This document shows positions 44,584-53,508 of a DNA stretch of 64,000 bases, piece after piece (the first letter of the stretch is position 1; the number at the start of each line of letters is the position of its first letter). A program made the position numbers and the translations under genes. The stretch covers positions 1 through 64,000 of the forward strand of contig NZ_JAHESC010000030.1 in assembly GCF_018598185.1 (NCBI RefSeq). The letters are read 5' to 3'. The DNA is from Dawidia soli (GTDB lineage Bacteria > Bacteroidota > Bacteroidia > Cytophagales > Cyclobacteriaceae). The notes beneath the pieces are model-generated. The model searched no databases. It was not told where the DNA came from and saw nothing but the letters and a program-made list of their open reading frames with translations.

Positions 44584-45510
44584 ATGGCAAGTCTTAAAAT
44601 AATTCGCCGGAAGATCCGCTACGCGGTCGTTTATGGATTGGTCAGGTTCCTGATCTTTTTATCGAACCTGATGCCCCGGATCGCCTGGCTGCGGTTCTGC
44701 GGTTTTCTGGGTCGGTTGGCCTATCCGTTTGCAGGTCAGACACGTACACGCACCCTGCGTCACCTCACCCTGGCGTATGGCAAGGAAAAATCCGCTGCGG
44801 AGATCCGTGCACTGTCGCGGCGCACGTTTGAATATCTGGGAAAAAATGCCGGCGAGATGTTGCGGGCGACAGCTTCCCTGCACACCGCGGCCGACCTCGA
44901 CAAGTTCCTGGTCGTGCATGGCTACGAGAACTTTGAACGCGCCCAGGCCAAAGGTAAGGGGGTGATCTTCCTGACCTGCCACATGGGTGCTTTCGACTTG
45001 CAGGTAACGGTCATGGCCCTGCGTGGCCTCAACCCCAACATTATCGGTACGCCGTTAAAGGACCCCCGCCTGAACGACCTGTTGTGGGACTATCGCAATA
45101 AGCACGGCGCCATCGCCATCGAGCGTGGGCGCGAAACGTTCCGCATGATCAAGGTATTGAAGTCGGGCGGATCGGTCGCCCTGCTGATCGACCAGGACAC
45201 GCGTGTGAAAAGCCGGTTCGTGAATTTCTTTGGCATGCCCGCCGCGACACCGGTAGGGGCCACGGTCATGGCGCTGAAGACGGGCGCTTCCATCGTGCCC
45301 ACCTATATCTACCTGGGCACGGACTGGAAACAGCACATGCATATATTGCCGGAGATCTCACTCAATGTCAGCGGCAACGACGAGGCGGACATGGTATACA
45401 ATACGCAAATCCTGACAAACTTTATCGAACAGCAGGTGCGCAGCCACCCCGAGCAATGGGTGTGGATGCACGAACGCTGGAAGACGAAGCCGGGCGAAGA
45501 GATCGCCTAG
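44584..45510 (+). CDS. Lipid A biosynthesis acyltransferase (LpxL/HtrB family)
   Basis: 308 residues: a membrane helix near the N-terminus (about 12-35), the family's active-site pair His-x4-Asp in TCHMGAFDLQ, and IIGTPLKDPRLNDLL, ALLIDQDTR and FFGMPAATPVG, ending WVWMHERWKTKP. These enzymes add a secondary acyl chain to lipid A at the inner membrane. The acyl donor and position are not predictable here. It is convergent with folA, with only 12 bases between the stops. Confidence 0.93.
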   Translation: MASLKIIRRKIRYAVVYGLVRFLIFLSNLMPRIAWLRFCGFLGRLAYPFAGQTRTRTLRHLTLAYGKEKSAAEIRALSRRTFEYLGKNAGEMLRATASLHTAADLDKFLVVHGYENFERAQAKGKGVIFLTCHMGAFDLQVTVMALRGLNPNIIGTPLKDPRLNDLLWDYRNKHGAIAIERGRETFRMIKVLKSGGSVALLIDQDTRVKSRFVNFFGMPAATPVGATVMALKTGASIVPTYIYLGTDWKQHMHILPEISLNVSGNDEADMVYNTQILTNFIEQQVRSHPEQWVWMHERWKTKPGEEIA

Positions 45511-45522
45511 CATTCACGGCGG

Positions 45523-46023
45523 CTACTTTCGCGCGTAAACGACAAAATCAAAGCTGTAGGCATGCCGTTCGTCGGCAGCGTGCGGCACGCGCGATATTTC
45601 CTTCCATTCATTTTTATCAAACGCTGGAAAGTAGGTATCACCCTGGATGACGGCGTGGATCTCCGTGAGGTACAGCAGGTCGGCCTGGGCCAGGGTAGCG
45701 TGGTAGATCTCGGCGCCGCCGATGATGAACAGCTCGCGCTCGCCGTTGGTGCGGGCCAGGGCGATGCCCTGATCGATCGTATTGACCGTGATGCACCCGG
45801 GCGCGTGAAACCCTTGCTGGCGTGTCACCACAATGTTGGTACGGTTGGGCAGGGGCTTAAACTTGTCGGGTATCGAGTCGTAGTTCTTGCGGCCCATGAT
45901 GCAATGGTGGCCCTTTGTGGTCTGCATGAAATACTTCATGTCGTCGGGCAGTTGCCAGGGCAGGTCGTTGTTCTTGCCGATAACATGGTTCTGCGCATGC
46001 GCGGCGATGAGGGATATTTTCAT
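45523..46023 (-). CDS. folA: Dihydrofolate reductase
   Basis: 166 residues of standard length. [18 protein letters not shown] carries the Trp and the catalytic Asp, followed by the GRKNYDSIP and NIVVTRQ regions, and [12 protein letters not shown] gives the NADPH site. It reduces dihydrofolate to tetrahydrofolate. The start overlaps the end of fmt by four bases (ATGA), so the two are translationally coupled, linking folate supply with formyl transfer. Confidence 0.96.
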   Translation of the reverse strand: MKISLIAAHAQNHVIGKNNDLPWQLPDDMKYFMQTTKGHHCIMGRKNYDSIPDKFKPLPNRTNIVVTRQQGFHAPGCITVNTIDQGIALARTNGERELFIIGGAEIYHATLAQADLLYLTEIHAVIQGDTYFPAFDKNEWKEISRVPHAADERHAYSFDFVVYARK

Positions 46024-46940
46024 GAGAGTTTATTTCCGCGAAAGAATTCGTCAATTTTCATACTGCGCTTGCCTTCCGGTTGCAGCTCTTCCAGCGCCAC
46101 CCAGCCGTCGGCTGTGCGTACATGCAGATAGGTCTTTTGGTCGGTATCATAGGCACCGGGTTGTGCGTCGCGATCTTTCGTTACGATCGACACCCGGTAT
46201 ACTTTAAAGTTCTTATCACCTAGCATACACCAGGCCGCCGGGTAGGGGCTCAGGCCGCGTACAAAGTTGCGCACAGCCTCGGAAGACTGCGTCCAATCGA
46301 TGCGGCAGGTTTCTTTGAAGATCTTGGGCGCGTGTTTGATCTCGACGTCCGTCGGTTGTGGCACAGACGGGTAGTTGCCGTCGGTGATGGCTTGTACGGT
46401 CTTCAGCACGAGCCTGGAGCCCAGCGCCATTAAACGCTCGTACAGGGTGCCGACGGTATCGTCGTCGTGAATAGGCTCTTTCTCCTGGAAGATGACGCTG
46501 CCGGTGTCGATCTCGTGCTTGAGGAAAAACGTCGTGACGCCGGTCTCGCGCTCGCCGCGTATAATGGCCCAGTTGATGGGCGCCGCGCCGCGATACTGCG
46601 GCAGGAGAGAAGCGTGCAGGTTGAAGGTGCCAAAGGCCGGCATGGCCCACACCACTTCGGGCAGCATGCGGAACGCTACGACGATCTGCAGGTTGGCTTG
46701 ATAACTGCGCAGCTCGTCCAGGAACTCCGGCGCTTTGAGGTTGGTGGGTTGCAGCACGGGTATGTTGTGCTTCTGCGCACATTCTTTCACCGGCGAGTAT
46801 ACGATTTTTTGGCCCCGGCCCTGCGGTTTATCGGGCGCGGTCACGACGGCCACCACGTTGACGTGATGGGCCACGAGCACCTCGAGGCTGGGCACGGCAA
46901 ACTCCGGGGTGCCCATGAAAATGATGCGAAGCTTAGTCAT
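46020..46940 (-). CDS. fmt: Methionyl-tRNA formyltransferase
   Basis: 306 residues. The hydrolase-like N-terminal domain begins [15 protein letters not shown] and contains the formyl-folate site [20 protein letters not shown] with the catalytic Asn-His-Asp set (the Asp in EIDTGSVI). A C-terminal OB-fold domain follows (about 210-306). It formylates initiator Met-tRNA. The gene is the first of a fmt-folA pair. Confidence 0.97.
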   Translation of the reverse strand: MTKLRIIFMGTPEFAVPSLEVLVAHHVNVVAVVTAPDKPQGRGQKIVYSPVKECAQKHNIPVLQPTNLKAPEFLDELRSYQANLQIVVAFRMLPEVVWAMPAFGTFNLHASLLPQYRGAAPINWAIIRGERETGVTTFFLKHEIDTGSVIFQEKEPIHDDDTVGTLYERLMALGSRLVLKTVQAITDGNYPSVPQPTDVEIKHAPKIFKETCRIDWTQSSEAVRNFVRGLSPYPAAWCMLGDKNFKVYRVSIVTKDRDAQPGAYDTDQKTYLHVRTADGWVALEELQPEGKRSMKIDEFFRGNKLS

Positions 46941-47043
46941 AAACGAGAACCGCAGAATCGGACAATGTCGCCGGTTTGCGGGCTACAAATTACATAATAA
47001 AAGATACACGAAGAGATTAAAAGAAGTTATAAAAAGCCACCTC

Positions 47044-47066
47044 ACGGCCTCGCCAGGGCCGTTTTT
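47044..47066 (+). terminator. Terminator-like hairpin between divergent genes
   Basis: ACGGCC and GGCCGT flank a seven-base loop and are followed by five T on the plus strand. It lies 103 bases from the fmt start and 52 bases before the lipoprotein start. No plus-strand gene precedes it, so it may end a short non-coding transcript or act in the lipoprotein leader. The first 100 bases of the gap (46941-47043) have no gene. Confidence 0.45.
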
Positions 47067-47117
47067 AGAATTGGCCCTAAACTTGCCTTACAAGGATTAG
47101 TATCAATTACTACTTAT

Positions 47118-47525
47118 ATGAAACGGTTTATGTTCGCTGCCCTGGCACTGGTTACACTGGCCTCTTGTGATGTTACTGTAGTAGACGAGCCCCGCTACGA
47201 CCCCCGCGACCAGGTAGTCGGTTCTTATAGCATGGAAGAATACTCCGAGACTTACGACGACTATACGTACTACAAAGTATATGTCAACAAAGACGGATAC
47301 GCGGACGACCGGATCTACCTCGATAACTTTTACGGCGCCGACCTGCGGGTGCGGGCCTTCTTATATGGCAACAAGATCACGATCCCGTACCAGGTCATCA
47401 ACGACTACGAGATCGAAGGTATCGGTACCGTTGACCGCAGCGGCATAAGCTTGCAATACTCGGTACGCGACCTGTATGAGAACACCATCACCGACTATTG
47501 TCAGACGTACGGTGACTATCGCTAA
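47118..47525 (+). CDS. Small exported lipoprotein
   Basis: 135 residues. The N-terminus MKRFMFAALALVTLASCD ends in a lipobox (LASC), so cleavage before Cys17 and lipid attachment are expected. The mature part is rich in Tyr and Asp (SETYDDYTYYKVY), beta-like, and matches no family I know. The gene is convergent with DUF3817, the stops being directly adjacent. Confidence 0.75.
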   Translation: MKRFMFAALALVTLASCDVTVVDEPRYDPRDQVVGSYSMEEYSETYDDYTYYKVYVNKDGYADDRIYLDNFYGADLRVRAFLYGNKITIPYQVINDYEIEGIGTVDRSGISLQYSVRDLYENTITDYCQTYGDYR

Positions 47526-47816
47526 TCAGGCTTCGCGAAACCACTTCTTGTCGGCGTAGAAGGTGCCGAACGGAATAAAGGAGGCGACAAAGGCCGCCAC
47601 CGAGCGCGAAAACTTCCAGCGTAGCTCCAATGCTACTTGCAGCAGCAGGAGCACATACGCGATGAAGAGCACACCGTGGGCCATGCCCACCACGCGCACG
47701 GGGCCGGGGATGTCGGCCATATACTTCAACGGCATGGCGATGCACAGGAGTACGAGGAAGGAGATGCCTTCTAGGAACGCGACGATGCGCAGACGGCCTA
47801 ATGCGGTTTTGATCAT
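47526..47816 (-). CDS. DUF3817 family membrane protein
   Basis: 96 residues with three hydrophobic helices (about 10-30, 40-62, 68-88). RLRIVAFLEGISFLVLL, GMAHGVLFIAYV and FIPFGTFYADKKW are the family's blocks. Function unknown; similar domains are found in small integral membrane proteins across bacteria. The gene lies 24 bases downstream of the RmlD-like gene, so it probably ends that minus-strand run. Confidence 0.9.
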   Translation of the reverse strand: MIKTALGRLRIVAFLEGISFLVLLCIAMPLKYMADIPGPVRVVGMAHGVLFIAYVLLLLQVALELRWKFSRSVAAFVASFIPFGTFYADKKWFREA

Positions 47817-47840
47817 GATGCTATAGATTCAATAATGATA

Positions 47841-48740
47841 TTACGATGATAACTGGCTCGCCAGGACGGCAATGCCCTCCGGAAAGCTGTGCGGCTCGTA
47901 GCCCAGCTCCCGGCGGGCTTTTTCAATGGTAAAGCCCGTCTTCGCCGGCCGTTTGGCGGGCTGCGTAAAACGGGTGGAGTCGGTAGCCTGGATCAACGCC
48001 TTGTCCAGGTGGAAATAATCGGCGGTAGCCAGCGCGATCTGGTAAGGGCTCAGAAAGTCTTTGCCGGAAATGTGATAGATCCCCTGCGCGCGTTTCGCGG
48101 CCGCCAGGTAACACCCTTGCGCCAGGTCTTCGGCCAGCGTCGGCGTGCGCCACTGATCGTCTACGACCTGGATGGTCTTGCCCTGCTCCACGCTGTTTTT
48201 CACCCACAGTACGATGTTGGAACGGCTCATGTCGTTGGTGATGCCATAGACCAGCACCGTGCGGAGGATCGCCCAGCCCGCTGTGGCGTGCCGTTGTATA
48301 TACTGCTCGGCGGCGAGCTTGCTTTCGCCATAGTAGTTCACCGGGTGCGGCGGCTCGGTCTCGTCCAGCGGGCCGTGCGAACCGTCGAATACAAAGTCGG
48401 TGGAGACGTGCACCAGGTGTATGGCGTGACGGTTGCAGGCGTTGACGATATGCTCCACGGCCGTGACGTTGGCGGCCCAGCATTGCTCGCGCTCGGTTTC
48501 GCACTGGTCCACCTGCGTCATGGCCGCGGTGTGGATGATCACGTCGGGTTTCTCGGTGGCCAGTACATGCTCCACGGCATGGCCATCGGTTACGTCCAGC
48601 GGCACAAAGCGGCCGGAGGTAAGGGGTAATACAGACTTGCCGCGGGCCGTGGCCACCAGGGTAATGCCCACAGTCTGTTGCAAGAGTGCGGTAAGCTTCT
48701 GACCCAGCAGGCCGTTGGCGCCGGTAACAAGGATCTTCAT
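47841..48740 (-). CDS. RmlD-like sugar nucleotide reductase (SDR)
   Basis: 299 residues. A Rossmann loop GANGLLGQKL at the N-terminus, VIIHTAAMTQVDQCE, STDFVFDG, and the catalytic Tyr-x3-Lys in YYGESKLAAE fit the RmlD group (dTDP-4-dehydrorhamnose reductase-like). Without the other rml genes beside it, the substrate may be a different NDP-4-keto sugar. It is three bases from the cyclophilin gene, in the same transcript. Confidence 0.88.
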   Translation of the reverse strand: MKILVTGANGLLGQKLTALLQQTVGITLVATARGKSVLPLTSGRFVPLDVTDGHAVEHVLATEKPDVIIHTAAMTQVDQCETEREQCWAANVTAVEHIVNACNRHAIHLVHVSTDFVFDGSHGPLDETEPPHPVNYYGESKLAAEQYIQRHATAGWAILRTVLVYGITNDMSRSNIVLWVKNSVEQGKTIQVVDDQWRTPTLAEDLAQGCYLAAAKRAQGIYHISGKDFLSPYQIALATADYFHLDKALIQATDSTRFTQPAKRPAKTGFTIEKARRELGYEPHSFPEGIAVLASQLSS

Positions 48741-48743
48741 GGA

Positions 48744-49616
48744 CTACTTTTTAGCAGAAGGCGGGTACTGATAGCCGTACAGTTTCTCGATCTTTTTCTT
48801 TGACAGCTCTTCGATCGTCACCGTCATGCGGATATCTTCCAGGGGGCGTTTGGCCTGGTCGACAGATTGTTTGGCGATCGTGTCGATCACTTCCAGGCCT
48901 TTGATCACTTTGCCGAAAACAGTATAGGAGCCATCCAGCTGCGGGGCACCGCCCACCGTGGTATAGGCCTTTACCTGCTCGGCCGGTACATCTTTTTCCG
49001 TATTGATGCCGGTCTCGTTCTCTACGCGCGGCTTTAGCTTGAAAATAAAGTCTTGCGCGCCGTGCAGGTCGTTGGTCTGGTAGAACTGGCCGATGGAGTC
49101 GTACACCGGTTTATTAGCGGGGTTCTGGAAGAACTGCTGCATGGCCTGGTTGAACTTGGCCGGGTCGATCTTGATCTCTTCCTCCTTTACTTTGGTGCCG
49201 TGTACGATGTAAAACTGGCTTCCGCTGGATGCCTTGGAGGGATTCATCTGGTCGCCCAGGCGGGCCGCCGACAAAGCACCTTTTTCATGATAATATTTCG
49301 GGTTGAACTCGGCGTCGATGGTATAGCCCGGTCCACCCTGGCCCAGCATGGTGCCTTTGGGCGCCTTGCGCGAGTCGGGGTCGCCCCCCTGGATCATAAA
49401 GCCTTCGATCACGCGGTGGAACATCAGGCTGTCGAAATAATGCTCTTTCACGAGCTTGATAAAGTTCTGTTTGTGCTTGGGCGTTTCGTCATAAAGAATA
49501 GCGATCATATCGCCGTAGGGTGTGTGAAAGGTGACGACCTGGTCGCGCTCCTGCGCGCAGCCGGTGATAAAGATGCAGCAGAATAATGCGATGCCGGTTA
49601 AAAAAGTATGTTTCAT
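48744..49616 (-). CDS. Cyclophilin-type peptidyl-prolyl isomerase, lipoprotein
   Basis: 290 residues. The N-terminus has a lipobox (FITGC, Cys20), so the protein is probably anchored in the envelope. The cyclophilin core is split: FHRVIEGFMIQGGDPDS, GGPGYTIDAEF and SGSQFYIVHG, then an insertion of about 70 residues, and the last part YTVFGKVIKGLEVID. The insertion makes it longer than standard cyclophilins, as is common in Bacteroidota. It helps fold periplasmic or outer-membrane proteins. Confidence 0.92.
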   Translation of the reverse strand: MKHTFLTGIALFCCIFITGCAQERDQVVTFHTPYGDMIAILYDETPKHKQNFIKLVKEHYFDSLMFHRVIEGFMIQGGDPDSRKAPKGTMLGQGGPGYTIDAEFNPKYYHEKGALSAARLGDQMNPSKASSGSQFYIVHGTKVKEEEIKIDPAKFNQAMQQFFQNPANKPVYDSIGQFYQTNDLHGAQDFIFKLKPRVENETGINTEKDVPAEQVKAYTTVGGAPQLDGSYTVFGKVIKGLEVIDTIAKQSVDQAKRPLEDIRMTVTIEELSKKKIEKLYGYQYPPSAKK

Positions 49617-49650
49617 AACAGTGAGAGTATAGATCAGCGATACCCGGGGA

Positions 49651-50586
49651 TCAGGCGTTGTTGAGTTGTTGGCGTATTTCTTTCAGGATCTGCTCGCCGC
49701 CGATGGTCAGTACTTCGTTGGCGACCAGCTCGCCCAGCTCTTTGGCTTCTTCCGTCGCAGCGGAGCGCTTTACTTTGATGACGCGCTGGCCGTCCAGTGA
49801 AATGAGGCCGGCCTTTAACGAGATCAGATCGCCTTCGAAGTGGGCATAGCCAAACGCCGGAATGCTGCAGCCGCCGTGCAGTGTTTTGAGGAACGCTCGC
49901 TCGGCGCGTACGCATACTGCCGTGGCGGGGTGGTTCACCCAGCGTTCGAGGATCTCTTTTTTATCAAACGCCAGTTTCTTGTGGCACTCTACGGCAATAC
50001 AGCCCTGGCCTACGGCCGGTACGAAGTAACTGGTGGGGATCTTCTCTACGATATAGTTGTCGAAGCCCATGCGGTGTACGCCGGCATAGGCCAGCAACAA
50101 CGCATCGCACTCGCCGGCTTCCAGTTTAGCAAAGCGCGTTTGGAGGTTGCCACGGATGGAAACAGCCTGTACGTTGGGGTAAAAGTGTTTGAGAAAAGCC
50201 ACCCGCCGTGTAGCCGACGTGCCGATGCGCAGCGTCGAGCCATTGGTAATATCGATCGGGCGGTTGCTGATCAGCACATCGTTCACGGCTTCACGCTCCG
50301 TAAAGGCGATCAGCTCCAGCTCATCGGGCAGCTCGGACGAAAGGTCTTTCGCGCTGTGCACGGCGATGTCGATCGAGCCATCCAGGAGCTTGGCTTCGAT
50401 CTCTTCGGTAAAGACACCCTTGCTGCCGATCTTGGCGATGGAGACATCGAGGATCTTGTCGCCGCGTGTTTCGATCGGAACGATCTCGGTGCCATAGCCC
50501 GACGGGCGGATCAGGGACGCGATGTGTTCGGCTTGCCAGAGGGCCAGCTTGCTGCCACGGGTCCCGATGCGAATGGTTTTATTCAT
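49651..50586 (-). CDS. hemC: Hydroxymethylbilane synthase (porphobilinogen deaminase)
   Basis: 311 residues. IRIGTRGSKLALWQAEHI, KIGSKGVFTEEIEAKLLDGSIDIAVHSAKDLSSELP, RIGTSATRR and VGQGCIAVE are the diagnostic blocks; the dipyrromethane-cofactor Cys is in GGCSIPAFG. It joins four porphobilinogen units in haem synthesis. It is one base from the end of the delta' gene upstream, so both share a transcript. Confidence 0.97.
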   Translation of the reverse strand: MNKTIRIGTRGSKLALWQAEHIASLIRPSGYGTEIVPIETRGDKILDVSIAKIGSKGVFTEEIEAKLLDGSIDIAVHSAKDLSSELPDELELIAFTEREAVNDVLISNRPIDITNGSTLRIGTSATRRVAFLKHFYPNVQAVSIRGNLQTRFAKLEAGECDALLLAYAGVHRMGFDNYIVEKIPTSYFVPAVGQGCIAVECHKKLAFDKKEILERWVNHPATAVCVRAERAFLKTLHGGCSIPAFGYAHFEGDLISLKAGLISLDGQRVIKVKRSAATEEAKELGELVANEVLTIGGEQILKEIRQQLNNA

Positions 50587-50587
50587 G

Positions 50588-51709
50588 TTACGGATTAAGC
50601 GTTTTGGATAGTTTCAGGGACAGGTCCAGGAAGATCATCTTGGCACTGCCGTTGCGTTCCAGGTGGTATGCGGCATCGTTGAGCAACTTGTACGAGCTCT
50701 CGATCTTATCCAGCGTCAGCACTTTGCTAAAATCATGAACGAACTTCAGCTCTTCGCCGCGGGTGCGGTTCATCGCGCCGGCGCCCGAGATGTGGAGCAT
50801 CGACTCGCGCATCATGTTGATGCTATAGGTCATCATGTTGCGCTGGCTGAGCTTGTCCAGCCCGTGGTACGAGTCGGCCATGCCCACCAGCTGGCCATAG
50901 CTCTTTTTGAAACAGGCGCGCATCCAGTCGATGAAGACCGTAGCGTTGTTGTCTTCCGGGCTGTCGATCAGCCGCACGGCCTGACTGACGCTGCCTTCTG
51001 CCAGCTGCGCCAGCTTGTCGGCTTTGGCAGACTCTACGTTGTGACGTTCGCGCAGGTGCGCCGCTACTTCTTCGTCGTGCAGCAGCGGCACGGTTACGAT
51101 CTGCGTACGCGAGATGATCGTCGGCAGCAGCTTGTCGGCGGCGTTGGTAACGAGTATAAAAAATGTCTGCGGGGGTGGTTCTTCGAGGATCTTCAGAATG
51201 CCGTTGGCGGCCGAGGTATGCATCAGCTCGGGCTGCCAGATGATCATGACCTTGTGCGGGCTTTCGAAGGGCTTTAACGACAGCGTCTTGATGATCTCGC
51301 GGCTCTCTTCGCGCGAGATGAGCGCCATCTTGTCTTCGCCACCATAGAAGTTCGTCCAGTCGTCGAGCGAACCGTACCACTGCTCGAGCAGGAACGACCG
51401 CCAGCTTTTCAGGATGTCGGCGCGGAAGCGGTCTTCATCCTTATCGTTCTTGACGTTGCTCAGGGGAAAAACAAAGTGTGTATCGGGGTGTATGAACTTG
51501 GCGTTCTTCGAGCATGCCGGGCACACGCCGCAGGCGTCGTCGCCCTTGTTCTCGCAGTGCAGGTAGGTGGCATAGGCCAGCGCTAACGGCAGGTTGAGGG
51601 CGCCGGCGGCGCCTACGAAAAGTTGCGCGTGCGCGGTATGGTTGCTTTTGACAGCGTCGGTAAGAAGTTGCTTGACGTCAATGAGACCGGGTATGTCGGA
51701 AAATTTCAT
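50588..51709 (-). CDS. DNA polymerase III delta' subunit-like protein
   Basis: ATG 51709 (MKFSDIPGLIDVKQLL) gives 373 residues; the longer frame runs into the upstream gene. The AAA+ fold lacks a normal P-loop (FVGAAGALNLPLALAYA), as expected for delta', but keeps a Cys4 zinc knuckle (CENKGDDACGVCPAC). HPDTHFVFP, SAANGILKILEEPPPQTFFILVT and a sensor-like SRTQI follow. It is part of the clamp loader. One-base gaps on both sides put it in a run with the GlmU-like gene and hemC. Confidence 0.9.
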   Translation of the reverse strand: MKFSDIPGLIDVKQLLTDAVKSNHTAHAQLFVGAAGALNLPLALAYATYLHCENKGDDACGVCPACSKNAKFIHPDTHFVFPLSNVKNDKDEDRFRADILKSWRSFLLEQWYGSLDDWTNFYGGEDKMALISREESREIIKTLSLKPFESPHKVMIIWQPELMHTSAANGILKILEEPPPQTFFILVTNAADKLLPTIISRTQIVTVPLLHDEEVAAHLRERHNVESAKADKLAQLAEGSVSQAVRLIDSPEDNNATVFIDWMRACFKKSYGQLVGMADSYHGLDKLSQRNMMTYSINMMRESMLHISGAGAMNRTRGEELKFVHDFSKVLTLDKIESSYKLLNDAAYHLERNGSAKMIFLDLSLKLSKTLNP

Positions 51710-51710
51710 G

Positions 51711-52892
51711 CTACATCTTTTCCCACGCGCGGCTTTGCGCGGTGGTGTCAAAGATATGGCGGAGAATGGCTTTATCCACGTCTCCCAGCGTAACATTTCT
51801 TCGGCCCAGCACACGGCCTGCCGTTTCCAGGGCTTTTGACAACGTGTGTGTCACCAGGCCCTCGCCACCGCCCCAGGCGAACGACGGAATATGCGCCGGC
51901 GGAAAGCCGGCGCCGAACACATTGGCGCAGACATCCACCACGGTGCCGGTGTTGAACATGGTATTGATGCCGGCCTTGCTGTGGTCACCCATCATGAGCC
52001 CGCAGAACATGAGGTCGGTAGCTTCCGGCCCGTTCAGCGCATGGTTCCAGGGGCGCACTTTGTCGTAGTTGTTCTTCATGTTCGAGGCATTGGTGCCGGC
52101 GCCCAGGTTGCACCATTCGCCCAGCACCGCATTGCCCAGAAAGCCGTCGTGGGCCTTGTTGCTGTAGCCAAACACCACCACGTTCGAAACCTCGCCGCCC
52201 ATTTTAGAGTAGGGGCCGATGGACGAATCGCCGCGGATCTTGGCACCCACATTGATATGCGCCCCTTCACCCAAGGCAAACGATCCACGCACGACGGCGC
52301 CTTCCTGGATCATGCTGTCGCGGCCCAGGTAGATGGGGCCGTTTTCGGCGCTCAAAACACAGGCGCGCAGGTGTACTCCTTCTTCGAGGAAGATGTTTTC
52401 CTTCGGGCCATAGACAATGGTATGCGGATCGGTGATCGGAGCGGAAGTGCGGCCGGCCGTGATCAGGGCAAAGTCGAGCTTAATCTGCGCGGCGTTCGAA
52501 AGAAAGATCTTCCAGGTCCGGTCGATGACGGTGACGGGATGGGCATATTCGATCGTGTTTTGCTGGGTCATGGCGCCAGCGGGCTGATTGGCGGCCAGCA
52601 GCATATCGTCTTTTACAAGAAAATACTGGGCGGGTAAGGCTTTGATGGTGTCCACCAGGGTTTGGTCGGGACATACGGCGCCGTTGATCAGCAGGTCTTG
52701 CGCGGTGGTATGAAACGGAAACTTCTGTTGCAGGTAAGCTTCCGTGCGGAAGGAGACCTTGGTATTTAAGCGGCGTTCCCATTTTTCCTGGATGGTGAGG
52801 ATGCCGGTACGGATGCAGGCTACGGGGCGAGTGAAGGTAAAAGGCAGGAGGGCAGTGCGGATCGAGGGATCGTCGAACAAAATCACATTCAT
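51711..52892 (-). CDS. GlmU-like protein of Bacteroidota type
   Basis: ATG 52892 (MNVILFDDP) gives 393 residues; the ATG at 52910 adds six. The N-terminal half (LLPFTFTRPVACIRTGILTI) is a divergent nucleotidyltransferase-like domain that lacks the usual pyrophosphorylase loop. The C-terminal half is a left-handed beta-helix with hexapeptide repeats (IYLGRDSMIQEGAVVRG, INVGAKIRGDSSIGPYSKMGGEV, NLGAGTNASNMKN). These proteins are annotated as GlmU family, but their reaction is uncertain. First gene of the minus-strand run to hemC. Confidence 0.85.
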   Translation of the reverse strand: MNVILFDDPSIRTALLPFTFTRPVACIRTGILTIQEKWERRLNTKVSFRTEAYLQQKFPFHTTAQDLLINGAVCPDQTLVDTIKALPAQYFLVKDDMLLAANQPAGAMTQQNTIEYAHPVTVIDRTWKIFLSNAAQIKLDFALITAGRTSAPITDPHTIVYGPKENIFLEEGVHLRACVLSAENGPIYLGRDSMIQEGAVVRGSFALGEGAHINVGAKIRGDSSIGPYSKMGGEVSNVVVFGYSNKAHDGFLGNAVLGEWCNLGAGTNASNMKNNYDKVRPWNHALNGPEATDLMFCGLMMGDHSKAGINTMFNTGTVVDVCANVFGAGFPPAHIPSFAWGGGEGLVTHTLSKALETAGRVLGRRNVTLGDVDKAILRHIFDTTAQSRAWEKM

Positions 52893-52987
52893 GCGCCAAA
52901 AATAGAACATGAAATTAACGCCGCAACATACACCAAATCAGTGTGTGTGTCTGTGTGCGCCCACATGAAAAATAAAGTTACGACAAC

Positions 52988-53015
52988 AAAAAAGCCCTCG
53001 TTTCCAAGGGCTTTT
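52988..53015 (-). terminator. Rho-independent terminator of rpmE2
   Basis: AAAAGCCCT pairs with AGGGCTTTT around an eight-base loop, with a T-run on the minus strand (A-run on plus). It lies about 25 bases after the L31 stop codon. It could also stop plus-strand reads, since TTTTCTCT follows the stem. Confidence 0.85.
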
Positions 53016-53039
53016 CTCTCCATTTTAAAGAAGAAGTTA

Positions 53040-53288
53040 TTATGCTTTCTTCTGATACTTGTTCTTGAATTTCTCTACGCGGCCGGCTGTATCGACGAAC
53101 AGCTTCTTGCCAGTAAAGAACGGGTGCGAAGCAGAGCTTACTTCGACCTTGATAACAGGGTACTCTTTGCCATCCTCCATTTTGATAGTCTCCTTGGGAG
53201 ACTGAGTAGAACGGCTGATGAATTTATGATCGCTGGAAGTATCCCAGAAAACCACTTCCTTGTACTCCGGATGAATGCCTTTTTTCAT
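53040..53288 (-). CDS. rpmE2: 50S ribosomal protein L31, type B
   Basis: ATG 53288 gives 82 residues beginning [16 protein letters not shown]; the longer frame to 53414 has no family match. [23 protein letters not shown] is the L31 hallmark. There are no zinc-binding cysteines, so it is the zinc-independent type B form usual in Bacteroidota. A single-gene unit with its own terminator. Confidence 0.97.
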   Translation of the reverse strand: MKKGIHPEYKEVVFWDTSSDHKFISRSTQSPKETIKMEDGKEYPVIKVEVSSASHPFFTGKKLFVDTAGRVEKFKNKYQKKA

Positions 53289-53508
53289 ATCGATTCGTGC
53301 TTTTTGCCTTAAAAGGAGTGCAAAGATAAGGAGCTTGCGCGGATATCCAAACGCTGGCGCCGGTTTTGATTCAGAACTTGTTTTCGGGTATCTTGCGGCC
53401 CCGGAATTAACCATTTTTTAAGCTAATAATCCTGGTCAGCGATTGAAACATGCCCCGCAATACCGCTTTGCCCTTGGATTTCAATCATTTGCAGATAATT
53501 TCACAGGC

